From contig CAYTSW010000135.1 in assembly GCA_964440605.1 (NCBI GenBank), forward strand, positions 1 through 7,221: 7,221 nt of DNA, in the 5' to 3' direction. The notes under the pieces were generated by a model, which saw only the letters and a list, made by a program, of their open reading frames with translations, did not search any database and was not told the DNA's origin. Each line of letters starts with the position of its first letter. Position 1 is the first letter of the stretch. The translations under genes and the position numbers were made by a program. The stretch is from CAYTSW01 sp964440605 (GTDB taxonomy: Bacteria > Planctomycetota > Phycisphaerae > Phycisphaerales > UBA1924). Positions 1-6,480 of the stretch are shown one piece after another.

Positions 1-48
1 TCGGTTCCCCCTCACGCAGGGTGTGCGTCGCGCGGCATAGACTCCCGC

Positions 49-960
49 TTGAAGACCGCTTCGATCATCATCAACGCCCGCGCAGGCTCGGTCGCCGATC
101 CCGAAGGGCTCGCGCAGCGAGCGTGTCAGGCGTTCGAGGAGGCGGGCGTCGAGGTGCGCGCGCAGGCGGTCGATGCGCCCGTGCTCGAACAGACGCTCGA
201 GCGTGAAGCCGATCGCCGCCCCGATGCCCTGATCGTCGGCGGTGGCGACGGCACCGCGCGCACCGCCGCCCGGTACGCCATCGAGGCCGACGCCATGCTC
301 GGCGTCATCCCGATGGGCACGATGAACCTGCTCGCCCGTGATCTGGGTATTCCCGCCGATCCCGACAAAGCGGTCTGCGCGCTCGCCGCTGGCGGCTCGC
401 GCACGATCGACGCCGCGACCGTCAACGACACGCTGTACCTGCACTCGTCGGCGGTCGGTCTGATCCCACGCCTCGGCGAGGTGCGCGAGCGGGCTCGGTC
501 GGGCGGGTTTTTCCGCCGCCCTTGGCGCAACATCAAGGCGCTGGCCGCCGCGCTGCGCGCGCGTCGCAATCGCTTGCATGTCAGTGTCGACGGCGGAGAG
601 TCTGTCGAAGCCGCGTCGGTCATCGTCGCTTCGAACTCCGTCTCCAGTGGCGGCGGATGGCCCGGGCGCTTCATCCGCCCACGCCTCGACGCCGGCACGC
701 TGGCGGTGTACCGCGCGACGCACGTCGGCTGGCTGGGCACGGCTGACTTCCTGCTCATGCTCGCGGGCGGTGGATGGGAAAGCGACCCGCACCTCGAGCG
801 CATCGACGCACGCACGGCGGTGATCGAGTCGTCGCGCGAGCGCGTACGCGTCTCGAGCGACGGCGAGATCGAACGCATGGACACGCCTCTGCGTTTCGAG
901 ATCAAGCCGCGCGCACTGCGCGTCCTCGCGCCACGCGACATGAGCCTTGACGCCTCATAG
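49..960 (+). CDS. Diacylglycerol kinase catalytic-domain lipid kinase (DagK/YegS/LCB5-like), TTG start
   Basis: Predicted cytosolic or membrane-peripheral kinase of 303 residues that would transfer phosphate from a nucleotide to a lipid hydroxyl (diacylglycerol, sphingoid base or a similar lipid; the substrate cannot be read from sequence). Seen: an opening beta strand ending in the NxRAGS turn (residues 9-14, the family's NPxSG position), the nucleotide-binding GGGDGT at 64-69, the GTMN motif at 90-93 followed by LLAR, the PRLDAGTL turn at 211-218, and DGE at 271-273, all in the order usual for the family. About 300 residues is the normal length for the bacterial two-domain enzyme. The first codon is TTG; the frame is open upstream to the window edge but offers no ATG or GTG, and the family's first strand begins right after this TTG, so the start is likely. 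No clear ribosome binding site is visible. The metallophosphoesterase follows after 8 bp, suggesting one transcript. Confidence 0.9.
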   Translation: MKTASIIINARAGSVADPEGLAQRACQAFEEAGVEVRAQAVDAPVLEQTLEREADRRPDALIVGGGDGTARTAARYAIEADAMLGVIPMGTMNLLARDLGIPADPDKAVCALAAGGSRTIDAATVNDTLYLHSSAVGLIPRLGEVRERARSGGFFRRPWRNIKALAAALRARRNRLHVSVDGGESVEAASVIVASNSVSSGGGWPGRFIRPRLDAGTLAVYRATHVGWLGTADFLLMLAGGGWESDPHLERIDARTAVIESSRERVRVSSDGEIERMDTPLRFEIKPRALRVLAPRDMSLDAS

Positions 961-968
961 CCTCTCCC

Positions 969-1820
969 ATGCGCACCATCGCGCACATCTCCGACCTGCA
1001 CTTCCACGGCGTCGAGCGGGGCTCCGTCGATGCGCTCCGGGACGCGCTCAACGAGCGCGAGCCCGACCTCATCGTGATCTCGGGCGACCTCACGCTCGCG
1101 GGGCGCTCGAGCGAGTTCGAAGCCGCACGCCGGTTCATGGACGAGCTCGTTCCTCCCACGCTCGTCGTGCCCGGCAACCACGATATCCCGGCCTACAACC
1201 TCTTCGACCGCTTCCTACGCCCTCTGCGCCGGTACCGCGATCACATCCGCCGCGACGCCGAGCCGCTGCACGACGACGGATCCGTCTGCGTGCTGGGCCT
1301 GAACTCCGCTCGCCCGTGGGACTTGAGCTGGAACTGGTCGCACGGGCGTCTCTCCCACAGCCAGATCGAGCGTGCGCGCGAGGTCTTCCGCGACGCCGCG
1401 GATCGCGAACACCGCATGCTGGTCGTGCATCATCCGTTCGAGATCCCCGAAGGCGAAGCGTTCGAAAAGTTCCGCATCATCGGCCGCGCACGGCCCATGC
1501 TGAGCGTCCTCGAGGAGACCGGCGTCGACGTCGTGCTCACCGGCCACCTGCACGTGGGTGAGACGCGCATCCACCCCGTCGCCCCGAGGCGGCAATCGGA
1601 CAACGGCCACGCGCCCGCCGAGCATCGCGGCGTGCTGCTCATCCAAGCGGGCACGGCGTTGTCCACGCGCCGGCGCGATCAGGACAACGCGTTCAACATG
1701 ATCACGCTCGAACCCGACTGCATCACCGTCACGCCTCAGAAGTACGAGGGCGGACGGTTTGAACCAGTGATGCCCGCGAAGTTTAAGCGGCACGCGGGCG
1801 GTTGGGCGCCGGCGGATTGA
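969..1820 (+). CDS. Calcineurin-like metallophosphoesterase (CpdA/class III phosphodiesterase-like)
   Basis: Soluble binuclear-metal phosphoesterase of 283 residues without a signal peptide. Seen: the full set of metal-binding and catalytic motifs in order: DLH (D9, H11), GD (39-40), GNHD (69-72), VHHP (H154, H155) and GHLH (192-195). This layout is that of the PF00149 family, and the short single-domain form resembles CpdA-type cyclic-nucleotide phosphodiesterases. The true substrate is not determined by these motifs and could equally be a nucleotide, a phospholipid headgroup or another phosphodiester. ATG start 8 bp behind the lipid kinase stop, with no Shine-Dalgarno sequence, so translation may depend on the upstream gene. 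Co-location with a lipid kinase makes a phospholipid-related substrate conceivable, but this is inference from position only. The C-terminal 20 residues are basic and glycine-rich. Ends at TGA in a convergent arrangement with the TPR gene. Confidence 0.92.
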   Translation: MRTIAHISDLHFHGVERGSVDALRDALNEREPDLIVISGDLTLAGRSSEFEAARRFMDELVPPTLVVPGNHDIPAYNLFDRFLRPLRRYRDHIRRDAEPLHDDGSVCVLGLNSARPWDLSWNWSHGRLSHSQIERAREVFRDAADREHRMLVVHHPFEIPEGEAFEKFRIIGRARPMLSVLEETGVDVVLTGHLHVGETRIHPVAPRRQSDNGHAPAEHRGVLLIQAGTALSTRRRDQDNAFNMITLEPDCITVTPQKYEGGRFEPVMPAKFKRHAGGWAPAD

Positions 1821-1860
1821 GTGGCGACGGGCAGCCGAGTTCGGCTAACTGGCGCGCCAC
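1821..1860. terminator. Imperfect stem-loop between convergent genes, possible bidirectional terminator
   Basis: Directly after the phosphoesterase stop, GTGGCG (1821-1826) can pair with CGCCAC (1855-1860). Inside it, AGCCG (1833-1837) pairs with CGGCT (1842-1846) around a 4-nt loop. Two asymmetric internal loops separate the stems. No T-run follows on either strand, so this is not a canonical intrinsic terminator; its position between convergent genes is the main argument. It overlaps the cryptic tail of the TPR gene described next. Confidence 0.3.
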
Positions 1861-1928
1861 CACACGCGTCTCCCGAGTAGCGCCAGCACGATCAGACCGC
1901 TTGCGATGCCTACACCCGTGATTACGCC
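1845..1928 (-). other. In-frame transmembrane tail directly behind the TGA of the TPR gene
   Basis: Reading on in the same frame past the TGA at 1931-1929 gives 27 further codons before TAG (1847-1845). They encode an uninterrupted hydrophobic stretch of 19 residues beginning GVITGVGIAS and ending in LALLG, followed by the basic, aromatic cap RRVWWRAS. This has the architecture of a C-terminal membrane anchor or sorting tail: a transmembrane helix then arginines at the very end. The annotated protein ends just before it in a hydrophilic Ser/Ala/Pro/Asp linker, as expected upstream of such an anchor. It has no start codon of its own placed to give a useful product. Either a nonsense mutation removed the anchor, the stop is read through, or the base call is wrong. 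Confidence 0.6.
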
Positions 1929-3203
1929 TCAGTCGCGATCAGCCGACGCCTGGGGTGCGGGCGCCGACTGGTTCGCGTCCGTGTGGCTGCCGTCGTCCTC
2001 GCTTGCAGGGACTGTCCACACGCGAGCGGGCTCCTTGTCGGAGTAACGCGTCACACGCGGCTCGCCGTCAGGGCCAACTGTGTGCACCGCGATCAACTCG
2101 CCATCGGGGACGTCGACACCGTCCGGGACGCCGAAGCGTATCTCGAGGCCCGAATCTCCCACTTTGCGTCGTACGCCGGCGTCGTCGTAGTTGTGGTGCA
2201 GAGCGCGTTCAAGCGCGTCGGCAAACTGCGAATCGGGGAACGCTTCGAGCGCCGCTTCGAGCACCTCCATCGCCTCCAAATGCCGCCCCTGCCCGCGCAA
2301 GCCGAGCGACCACCAGAGAGACGTCTGCAGGTAGGCCTGATCGAGACGCAGGTTCCGAATCGCGTCCGCGTCCAGCCCCTGGCCCATCCGCATCACGTCC
2401 TTGAGCACTTGTTCGGACACATCTTCGAGCAGGTCCCACTCGCCGAGTTGGGCGGCGTCGAGCGTGATCACGCGACTGATGAGCATCAACCGTGCCGCTT
2501 CATCCGCGTAACGCGGGTCGTTGTGAATTTCGAGGTACCCCTGCAAGCGGCCTTGCTTGTCGGTCTCGCCGGCGAGGGGGCCGTGATCGACCAGGAACTG
2601 GCGGGCGGAGATCTCCTCCGCGAGCGTGCCGCGATCGCTCTGTTGGATCTGCTCGACCGCTCGCGTTATCGCCGCGGCGACATCATCCGGACGACCGACC
2701 TCCGCGAAGGCATGACCGGCCTCTCGGAGCAGTTCATAGCGCACGTAAGGATCGGCCCGCCCGTCGTCGGCCTGCATCATGGCCTCGGCGGCTTCCTCGA
2801 ATCGACCCTGCCCGATCAGGCGTTGCCCCTGCATGAGGCCGTACATCGGGCTGGGGCTGAGCGTGAATCCTTCGCGCCTGCCTTCCGCCGCAGCGATGCC
2901 GAACCATTTGGTGGAATCATCTACGCGGCCCAGATCGTCGTATGTGTGTGCGACCATGCGTGCAAACGTGGCCGCGTGGCCAGGCGACAGTGGACGCACC
3001 GCTCTGTATGCCTCCAATAGCGCATCAAGTCTCTCGGCCGGCTTGAGGTCGAGAGCCAGTGCGGCATTTCTCGTAACGTCTCTAATAGCCTCGTGATGCT
3101 CGGCGGGGATGCTACCCTCGGACACCCGCACCTGTGCCAGCGCGCACGGTACAAGCAGCACGAACGACGCAAGCAATAGATACCATCGTATATACCGGTG
3201 CAT
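1929..3203 (-). CDS. Exported TPR-like helical repeat protein
   Basis: Protein of 424 residues with no function I can name. The N-terminus is a clear Sec signal peptide: a positive MHRYIRW, a hydrophobic core (8-19) and a likely cut after ALA (21-23). The mature part is mostly alpha-helical, with several TPR-like helix pairs: about 79-107 (AHTYDDLGRVDDS), 120-148 (LIGQGRFEEAAEAM), 154-184 (AFAEVGRPDDVAAAI) and 288-323 (LGLRGQGRHLEAMEVLEAAL). They carry the typical small-residue and G-R-x-x-E/D-A positions. After about 355 comes a non-repeat, probably beta-rich segment, then an acidic Ser/Pro/Ala linker ending at TGA. TPR domains bind partner proteins, so a periplasmic or surface scaffold is likely; the partner could be the product of the gene just upstream. 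I chose the ATG at 3203 over an in-frame GTG at 3266 because it is preceded by TGAGG at 9 nt and starts a compact signal peptide. A hydrophobic anchor is encoded in frame beyond the stop. The nearby cysteine (C20) is preceded by Pro, so it is not a good lipobox. Confidence 0.8.
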   Translation of the reverse strand: MHRYIRWYLLLASFVLLVPCALAQVRVSEGSIPAEHHEAIRDVTRNAALALDLKPAERLDALLEAYRAVRPLSPGHAATFARMVAHTYDDLGRVDDSTKWFGIAAAEGRREGFTLSPSPMYGLMQGQRLIGQGRFEEAAEAMMQADDGRADPYVRYELLREAGHAFAEVGRPDDVAAAITRAVEQIQQSDRGTLAEEISARQFLVDHGPLAGETDKQGRLQGYLEIHNDPRYADEAARLMLISRVITLDAAQLGEWDLLEDVSEQVLKDVMRMGQGLDADAIRNLRLDQAYLQTSLWWSLGLRGQGRHLEAMEVLEAALEAFPDSQFADALERALHHNYDDAGVRRKVGDSGLEIRFGVPDGVDVPDGELIAVHTVGPDGEPRVTRYSDKEPARVWTVPASEDDGSHTDANQSAPAPQASADRD

Positions 3204-3212
3204 TATAAAGAT

Positions 3213-3217
3213 CCTCA
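3213..3217 (-). promoter_or_regulatory. Shine-Dalgarno site TGAGG deciding the TPR gene start
   Basis: TGAGG on the minus strand, 9 nt before the ATG at 3203-3201. It supports initiation there rather than at the GTG at 3266, which has no comparable site. Confidence 0.6.
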
Positions 3218-3262
3218 CGCTGTATACATTGCGAAGCACGTTGTGGATTCGACTCGACTGCG

Positions 3263-4204
3263 TCACCTTGCGGGCAGTGAGCTATCAACGCCGTCATCGA
3301 CCTCGCCTGCCGGCAACTTGTTTACCGGCGCTTTGGCCTTGACCCTGTCAATCCCAGAATGGGCCTCTTCCGGCTCGACGACACGGATTTCCACTGGATT
3401 CTGGTCGTCGTCGTCGCACTCCAGGTTTGGACAGTTGAGCCTGAACTCAAAGGACGCCCAGGTCTCGCCCGCGGTGTTGATCGCTTCCGCGTTTACCGTC
3501 CCGCGTTTGCAGAATATCTCCCGAAACATCAACTGGTTGTCTTCGGCCCACTGGCAAAAGATGTAGTCGCCGACGCTCTGTCGAGCGCTTACAAGGTACT
3601 CATCAGTCAACGCGTAGATGTACAGCGACCGACAGGAAGGCAGCGTCCAGTTGACGGCGAACCCCCACTCGCGCTGATCGCTCTTGCCGCCCCCCGCGTT
3701 GATCGAGCCACCCACGGTCACGCCCAGTTTGGCATTCGCCAACACGCTGGAGAGCAGGCCCGTGCGCACCGAGCCTCCGACTTCCGCGCCCAGCGAACCG
3801 CCGACGGACCACGACCACGTGGTCACGCCCGCCACCTCCGCTGTTCCCCACATCGGGGATGTCGTGCAGTTCACCACCTTGTACGGCGAGGGCGACTGCT
3901 CCGACGGCTGGCCCTTGTAAGCGTACGCCTTTCTGGATCCCTTGGCCAAAACATCGAGAACTATTGTTATGATGTCCCCAGCAACGGCCGGACAAGCGCA
4001 CCCGTCGCGACCAAAAACTTCCACACCCGGAATCTCAAACTCGTAATGCTCCTCCCGGGCGGTCGGAGGGAACGAGGGCTCCGGGTCGAACGGGTCGATC
4101 GCGGGCGATGTCCCCGACTGACCAGACGCGGCCGACGCGTTCAGTACGCTGAGCGAGGCGATCACGACGACCAGGAACAGGCACGTTCTGGAAAGGCTGT
4201 TCAC
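3263..4204 (-). CDS. Secreted cysteine-containing protein with amphipathic beta-strand region, family not recognised
   Basis: Protein of 313 residues that I cannot assign to a family. Residues 1-26 form a Sec signal peptide (hydrophobic core LFLVVVIASLSVL, AxA-type site near 23-26), so it is exported. The mature chain starts with a Pro/Ser/Asp-rich stretch (29-50). The centre (128-187) shows three successive segments with strict alternation of nonpolar and polar residues, rich in Gly, Ser and Trp, suggesting an amphipathic beta sheet or hairpin. Eight cysteines remain after signal removal (69, 71, 113, 191, 217, 232, 258, 263), an even number compatible with disulfides in an oxidising compartment. 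An acidic patch of four Asp lies at 264-267, and the last 50 residues look disordered. The start is GTG, supported by GAGAGG 6 nt upstream and by the signal peptide beginning there. A sigma70-like promoter lies 58 bp upstream, and the TPR gene follows, so the two are probably co-expressed. GC is lower than in the neighbouring enzyme genes. Confidence 0.8.
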   Translation of the reverse strand: MNSLSRTCLFLVVVIASLSVLNASAASGQSGTSPAIDPFDPEPSFPPTAREEHYEFEIPGVEVFGRDGCACPAVAGDIITIVLDVLAKGSRKAYAYKGQPSEQSPSPYKVVNCTTSPMWGTAEVAGVTTWSWSVGGSLGAEVGGSVRTGLLSSVLANAKLGVTVGGSINAGGGKSDQREWGFAVNWTLPSCRSLYIYALTDEYLVSARQSVGDYIFCQWAEDNQLMFREIFCKRGTVNAEAINTAGETWASFEFRLNCPNLECDDDDQNPVEIRVVEPEEAHSGIDRVKAKAPVNKLPAGEVDDGVDSSLPAR

Positions 4205-4210
4205 GAAGCA

Positions 4211-4216
4211 CCTCTC
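4211..4216 (-). promoter_or_regulatory. Shine-Dalgarno site GAGAGG for the cysteine-containing secreted protein
   Basis: GAGAGG on the minus strand, 6 nt before the GTG at 4204-4202. This is the strongest ribosome binding site in the window and it fixes a non-ATG start. Confidence 0.7.
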
Positions 4217-4261
4217 TTTGCTGAATCGGGGCGCTCGACGCTTACTGACCCGGTCCGCGCG

Positions 4262-4290
4262 AGCATGCCTGAGCCGGCCCGCAGTGTCAA
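4262..4290 (-). promoter_or_regulatory. Sigma70-like promoter for the secreted-protein pair
   Basis: On the minus strand, a perfect TTGACA -35 box (4290-4285) is followed after exactly 17 bp by CATGCT (4267-4262). That hexamer matches TATAAT at only three positions, but these include the key A2 and T6. Upstream of the -35 the DNA is locally AT-rich and contains an A6 run on this strand (4321-4316), which resembles an UP element. The predicted transcript would begin near 4255, leaving about 50 nt of leader before the GTG. The -10 is weak, so activity is inferred. The whole 160-bp gap (4205-4364) shows no gene and no clear terminator for the upstream peptidase. Confidence 0.5.
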
Positions 4291-4364
4291 ACAGTTCTGA
4301 CTCTCTTTATGATCGTTTTTTGTGGGTGAAGGGAGCTTGTCATCGCCACCGCTGATTCGCACCC

Positions 4365-6458
4365 TTACGGTGTCGCTGCTAACTCATCCAGCAGCACCGA
4401 ACCTTTCGGCCGCGCGTGCTTCAGGGCGGCGATGATCGATCGCACGTCGACGCTCACCGCGCGGCCGCGTTCCATGGAATACACGCTGCCCCACGAGGCC
4501 GAGTGCTCGTTGCCGTCGAAAATGACGCCCACGAACCGTGCTCGGGCGTCGATCACGGGGCTTCCCGAGTTGCCCCCGATGATGTGGTGCGTGCTGATGA
4601 AGTTGAAGGGCGTCGAAGGCTCGATCTCTTCCAACGCTTCGACCCAGCGTTGTGACAAGTCGAACGGCGCGTCCGGCCCCCGCTGCGTATATCGGTCTAT
4701 CAAACCGGAGAATGTCGTAAAGGGCGGCACGCTCCGGCCCTGGTCTTCGTAACCGATCACGCGGCCGTACGAGAGCCGCAGACTAAACGTCGCGTCGGGG
4801 TAGTCATTCGTGCCAAAGACCGCGAAACGAGCGTCGGCGATCGTGTCGTACGCCGCGGTCTGCACGGCTTCGATTTCTTTCTCATGGCGTTCGATGAGTC
4901 GGCGTGATTCGCCCTCGAGCGTCCGGGCGAGGCGGATCATCGGGTCGGCGCCCGCCAGCTCGGAGCGCGAGAGTTCCATCAGTCGCTCCCGCACGGCTCG
5001 GTCGGCCAAGCGTGACGCCTCAACAAGCTGCGCCGCCCGATCTCGTGCCGAAAGGCCTCCGAAAGCCTCCCGGACCATCGTCTCGTCCGCGCCGTACACG
5101 CCGGCGAGGCGACTGAGTCCGGTCTCGAGTCGGTGGCGTTCGAGGTCGAGGTCGACGGGAGCATCCGAGAGGAGGCGGCGTTCGGTCTCCGGTAACCGCG
5201 CATCGGTGAACGCTTCGAGCCGCTCGCCGCTGGGTTTCTCGAGCTCATCGGCCCGGCGGACGAGCAGACGCGCGAAGCGGAAGAGTTCGGACCGGTTCAT
5301 CGCGAGACGCTCGAGGAGGAAGTGTTCCTCGTGAAAGTCTCGGTACGCCTCGAGCGAGCGGCCGACTTGTTGGTACGCCTCGCGCAGCGCTGGCCCCCGC
5401 TCCGGGTCCGCTGCGACTCGCGTGCGGAAGGTGTTCTCGCTCAACGCCTTCACACTGAAGATGCGCGGATCGCGCAGCATCGCCAGACGATCCACGTAAG
5501 CCTTGCGCCAGTTCTGGAAGCCCGGCAGGTCGCGGTACGCGCTGGTCGCGTTGCCGCTCTCTTCTCGCGACCAGGTCAGGAGTTCGACTTCACGCTGCGT
5601 GATATGGCGCAACTGCGTCGGCCACACGACGTCGCGCAGGAACGACAGGTGCTCGGTGGTGAGCGTCCGCCGTGTGCTGCCGGGATGTCCCGCGACGAAC
5701 GTCGGCTGTGAGGCGTCAACGCCTTCGGGCGCGAAGGGCAGGAAGTGCTCGACGCTTACCGGCTCGCCGTCGTCGTCGTAGACCCGCACGATCGCGACGT
5801 CCAGGCAATAGCGCGGGTAGCGGAAGTTGTCGACGTCGCCGCCGAAGTCGGCGATGGAGTCGTCGGGCGCGTAGACGAGGCGCACGTCCTCCCAGCGTCG
5901 GTAGCGGTAGAGGTGATAGAGGCCGCCGTTGTACAGCGTGACGACCTCGCTGTGCATGCCCGTTTGATCTTTTGATCGCGATTCGATGGCCGCGATCGCC
6001 GCGCGTCGGCCCCGCTCAGCGGCCTCGACGTCTTGGCCCTCGGCCGCGGCTTTGACCTCATCGGTGACGTCCTCGATGGACCACAGCGCCTGCACCGACA
6101 GGTCCGTGAGCCGGACCTCTTCTTCGGGCGTCGGAGCGAGGAAGCCATCGCCGATGACGTCGCGCTCGGGGGTCGTCACCTTGACCAGTTCGGAGCGGAC
6201 CACGTGGTGGTTGGTCACCGCGAGGCCCGTCGCGCTGACGAAGGCGCCCGACCCGCCGCTGTTGAAGCGCAGGGCGCTCTTCTGCACGCGCTCCCGCCAT
6301 TCGTCGGTGAGGTTGACGCCCAGGTGCAAACGCACGCGTTCGACCGGCGGCTCGTTGAAGAGCCACATGCCCTCCTCCGCGCCCGCGTCTCGAGCAATGA
6401 CCAGCGATCCGAAAACGCTCAGGACGAGCACCGCTCCGACAAACAGCGTGTTCTTCAT
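4365..6458 (-). CDS. S46 family dipeptidyl peptidase, DPP7-like (Gly specificity type)
   Basis: Exported serine exopeptidase of 697 residues, close to the usual 700-720 of the family, which removes dipeptides from peptide N-termini in the periplasm. Seen: signal peptide 1-27 (hydrophobic core at 5-20, cut after AGA); a chymotrypsin-like His motif TNHH at 82-85; GDVDNFRYPRY followed by the catalytic Asp candidate D220; a long, charged helical insert (about 350-530), typical of S46; and GGNSGSP at 628-634 with nucleophile S631. FDGN at 647-650 places D648 and G649 at +17 and +18 from the Ser. From family knowledge, Gly at this site marks DPP7 and DAP BII types, which prefer hydrophobic P1, whereas Arg or Ser at this site marks DPP11 (acidic P1). 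Differences from the textbook enzymes: VV follows HH where CGY is usual, and Phe replaces the Trp of the DNW motif. It starts at ATG 22 bp behind methionine aminopeptidase with no clear ribosome binding site, so co-transcription is likely. Peptide scavenging is the expected role. Confidence 0.93.
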   Translation of the reverse strand: MKNTLFVGAVLVLSVFGSLVIARDAGAEEGMWLFNEPPVERVRLHLGVNLTDEWRERVQKSALRFNSGGSGAFVSATGLAVTNHHVVRSELVKVTTPERDVIGDGFLAPTPEEEVRLTDLSVQALWSIEDVTDEVKAAAEGQDVEAAERGRRAAIAAIESRSKDQTGMHSEVVTLYNGGLYHLYRYRRWEDVRLVYAPDDSIADFGGDVDNFRYPRYCLDVAIVRVYDDDGEPVSVEHFLPFAPEGVDASQPTFVAGHPGSTRRTLTTEHLSFLRDVVWPTQLRHITQREVELLTWSREESGNATSAYRDLPGFQNWRKAYVDRLAMLRDPRIFSVKALSENTFRTRVAADPERGPALREAYQQVGRSLEAYRDFHEEHFLLERLAMNRSELFRFARLLVRRADELEKPSGERLEAFTDARLPETERRLLSDAPVDLDLERHRLETGLSRLAGVYGADETMVREAFGGLSARDRAAQLVEASRLADRAVRERLMELSRSELAGADPMIRLARTLEGESRRLIERHEKEIEAVQTAAYDTIADARFAVFGTNDYPDATFSLRLSYGRVIGYEDQGRSVPPFTTFSGLIDRYTQRGPDAPFDLSQRWVEALEEIEPSTPFNFISTHHIIGGNSGSPVIDARARFVGVIFDGNEHSASWGSVYSMERGRAVSVDVRSIIAALKHARPKGSVLLDELAATP

Positions 6459-6480
6459 CCGCGCAGGATAGCGGCGGGCG

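Noticed and set aside
126..1181. Long minus-strand open frame opposite the lipid kinase and phosphoesterase
   Set aside because: Its translation is Arg/Ser/Pro-rich without domains, and it lies antisense to two genes with complete catalytic motifs; it is a high-GC shadow frame.
1850..1859. Perfect 10-bp palindrome TGGCGCGCCA as an operator
   Set aside because: Short GC palindromes are common at this base composition, and it lies at the 3' ends of converging genes, not near a promoter.
1890..1931. Selenocysteine insertion or genome-wide UGA recoding at the TPR gene stop
   Set aside because: No convincing SECIS-like hairpin is visible right after the TGA, and the phosphoesterase, methionine aminopeptidase and cysteine-containing genes end normally at TGA.
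1983..3020. Plus-strand open frame of 345 codons opposite the TPR gene
   Set aside because: No recognisable motifs, no ribosome binding site, and the opposite strand has a signal peptide and TPR-like repeats; regarded as a shadow.
3132..3146. Lipoprotein lipobox around Cys20 of the TPR protein
   Set aside because: The residue before Cys is Pro (LVPC), which is not accepted in lipoboxes, and a good signal peptidase I site (ALA) follows.
3404..3415. Four-unit GTC tandem repeat
   Set aside because: It simply encodes the four consecutive Asp residues of the minus-strand protein; too short to be a meaningful repeat.
3359..4300. Plus-strand open frame of 313 codons opposite the cysteine-containing gene
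   Set aside because: Composition is Arg-rich and low in structure; the minus-strand frame has promoter, ribosome site and signal peptide, so the plus frame is a shadow.
4301..4325. T6 run as a plus-strand intrinsic terminator
   Set aside because: No stable GC-rich stem precedes it and no plus-strand gene ends there; it fits better as an A-tract upstream of the minus-strand promoter.
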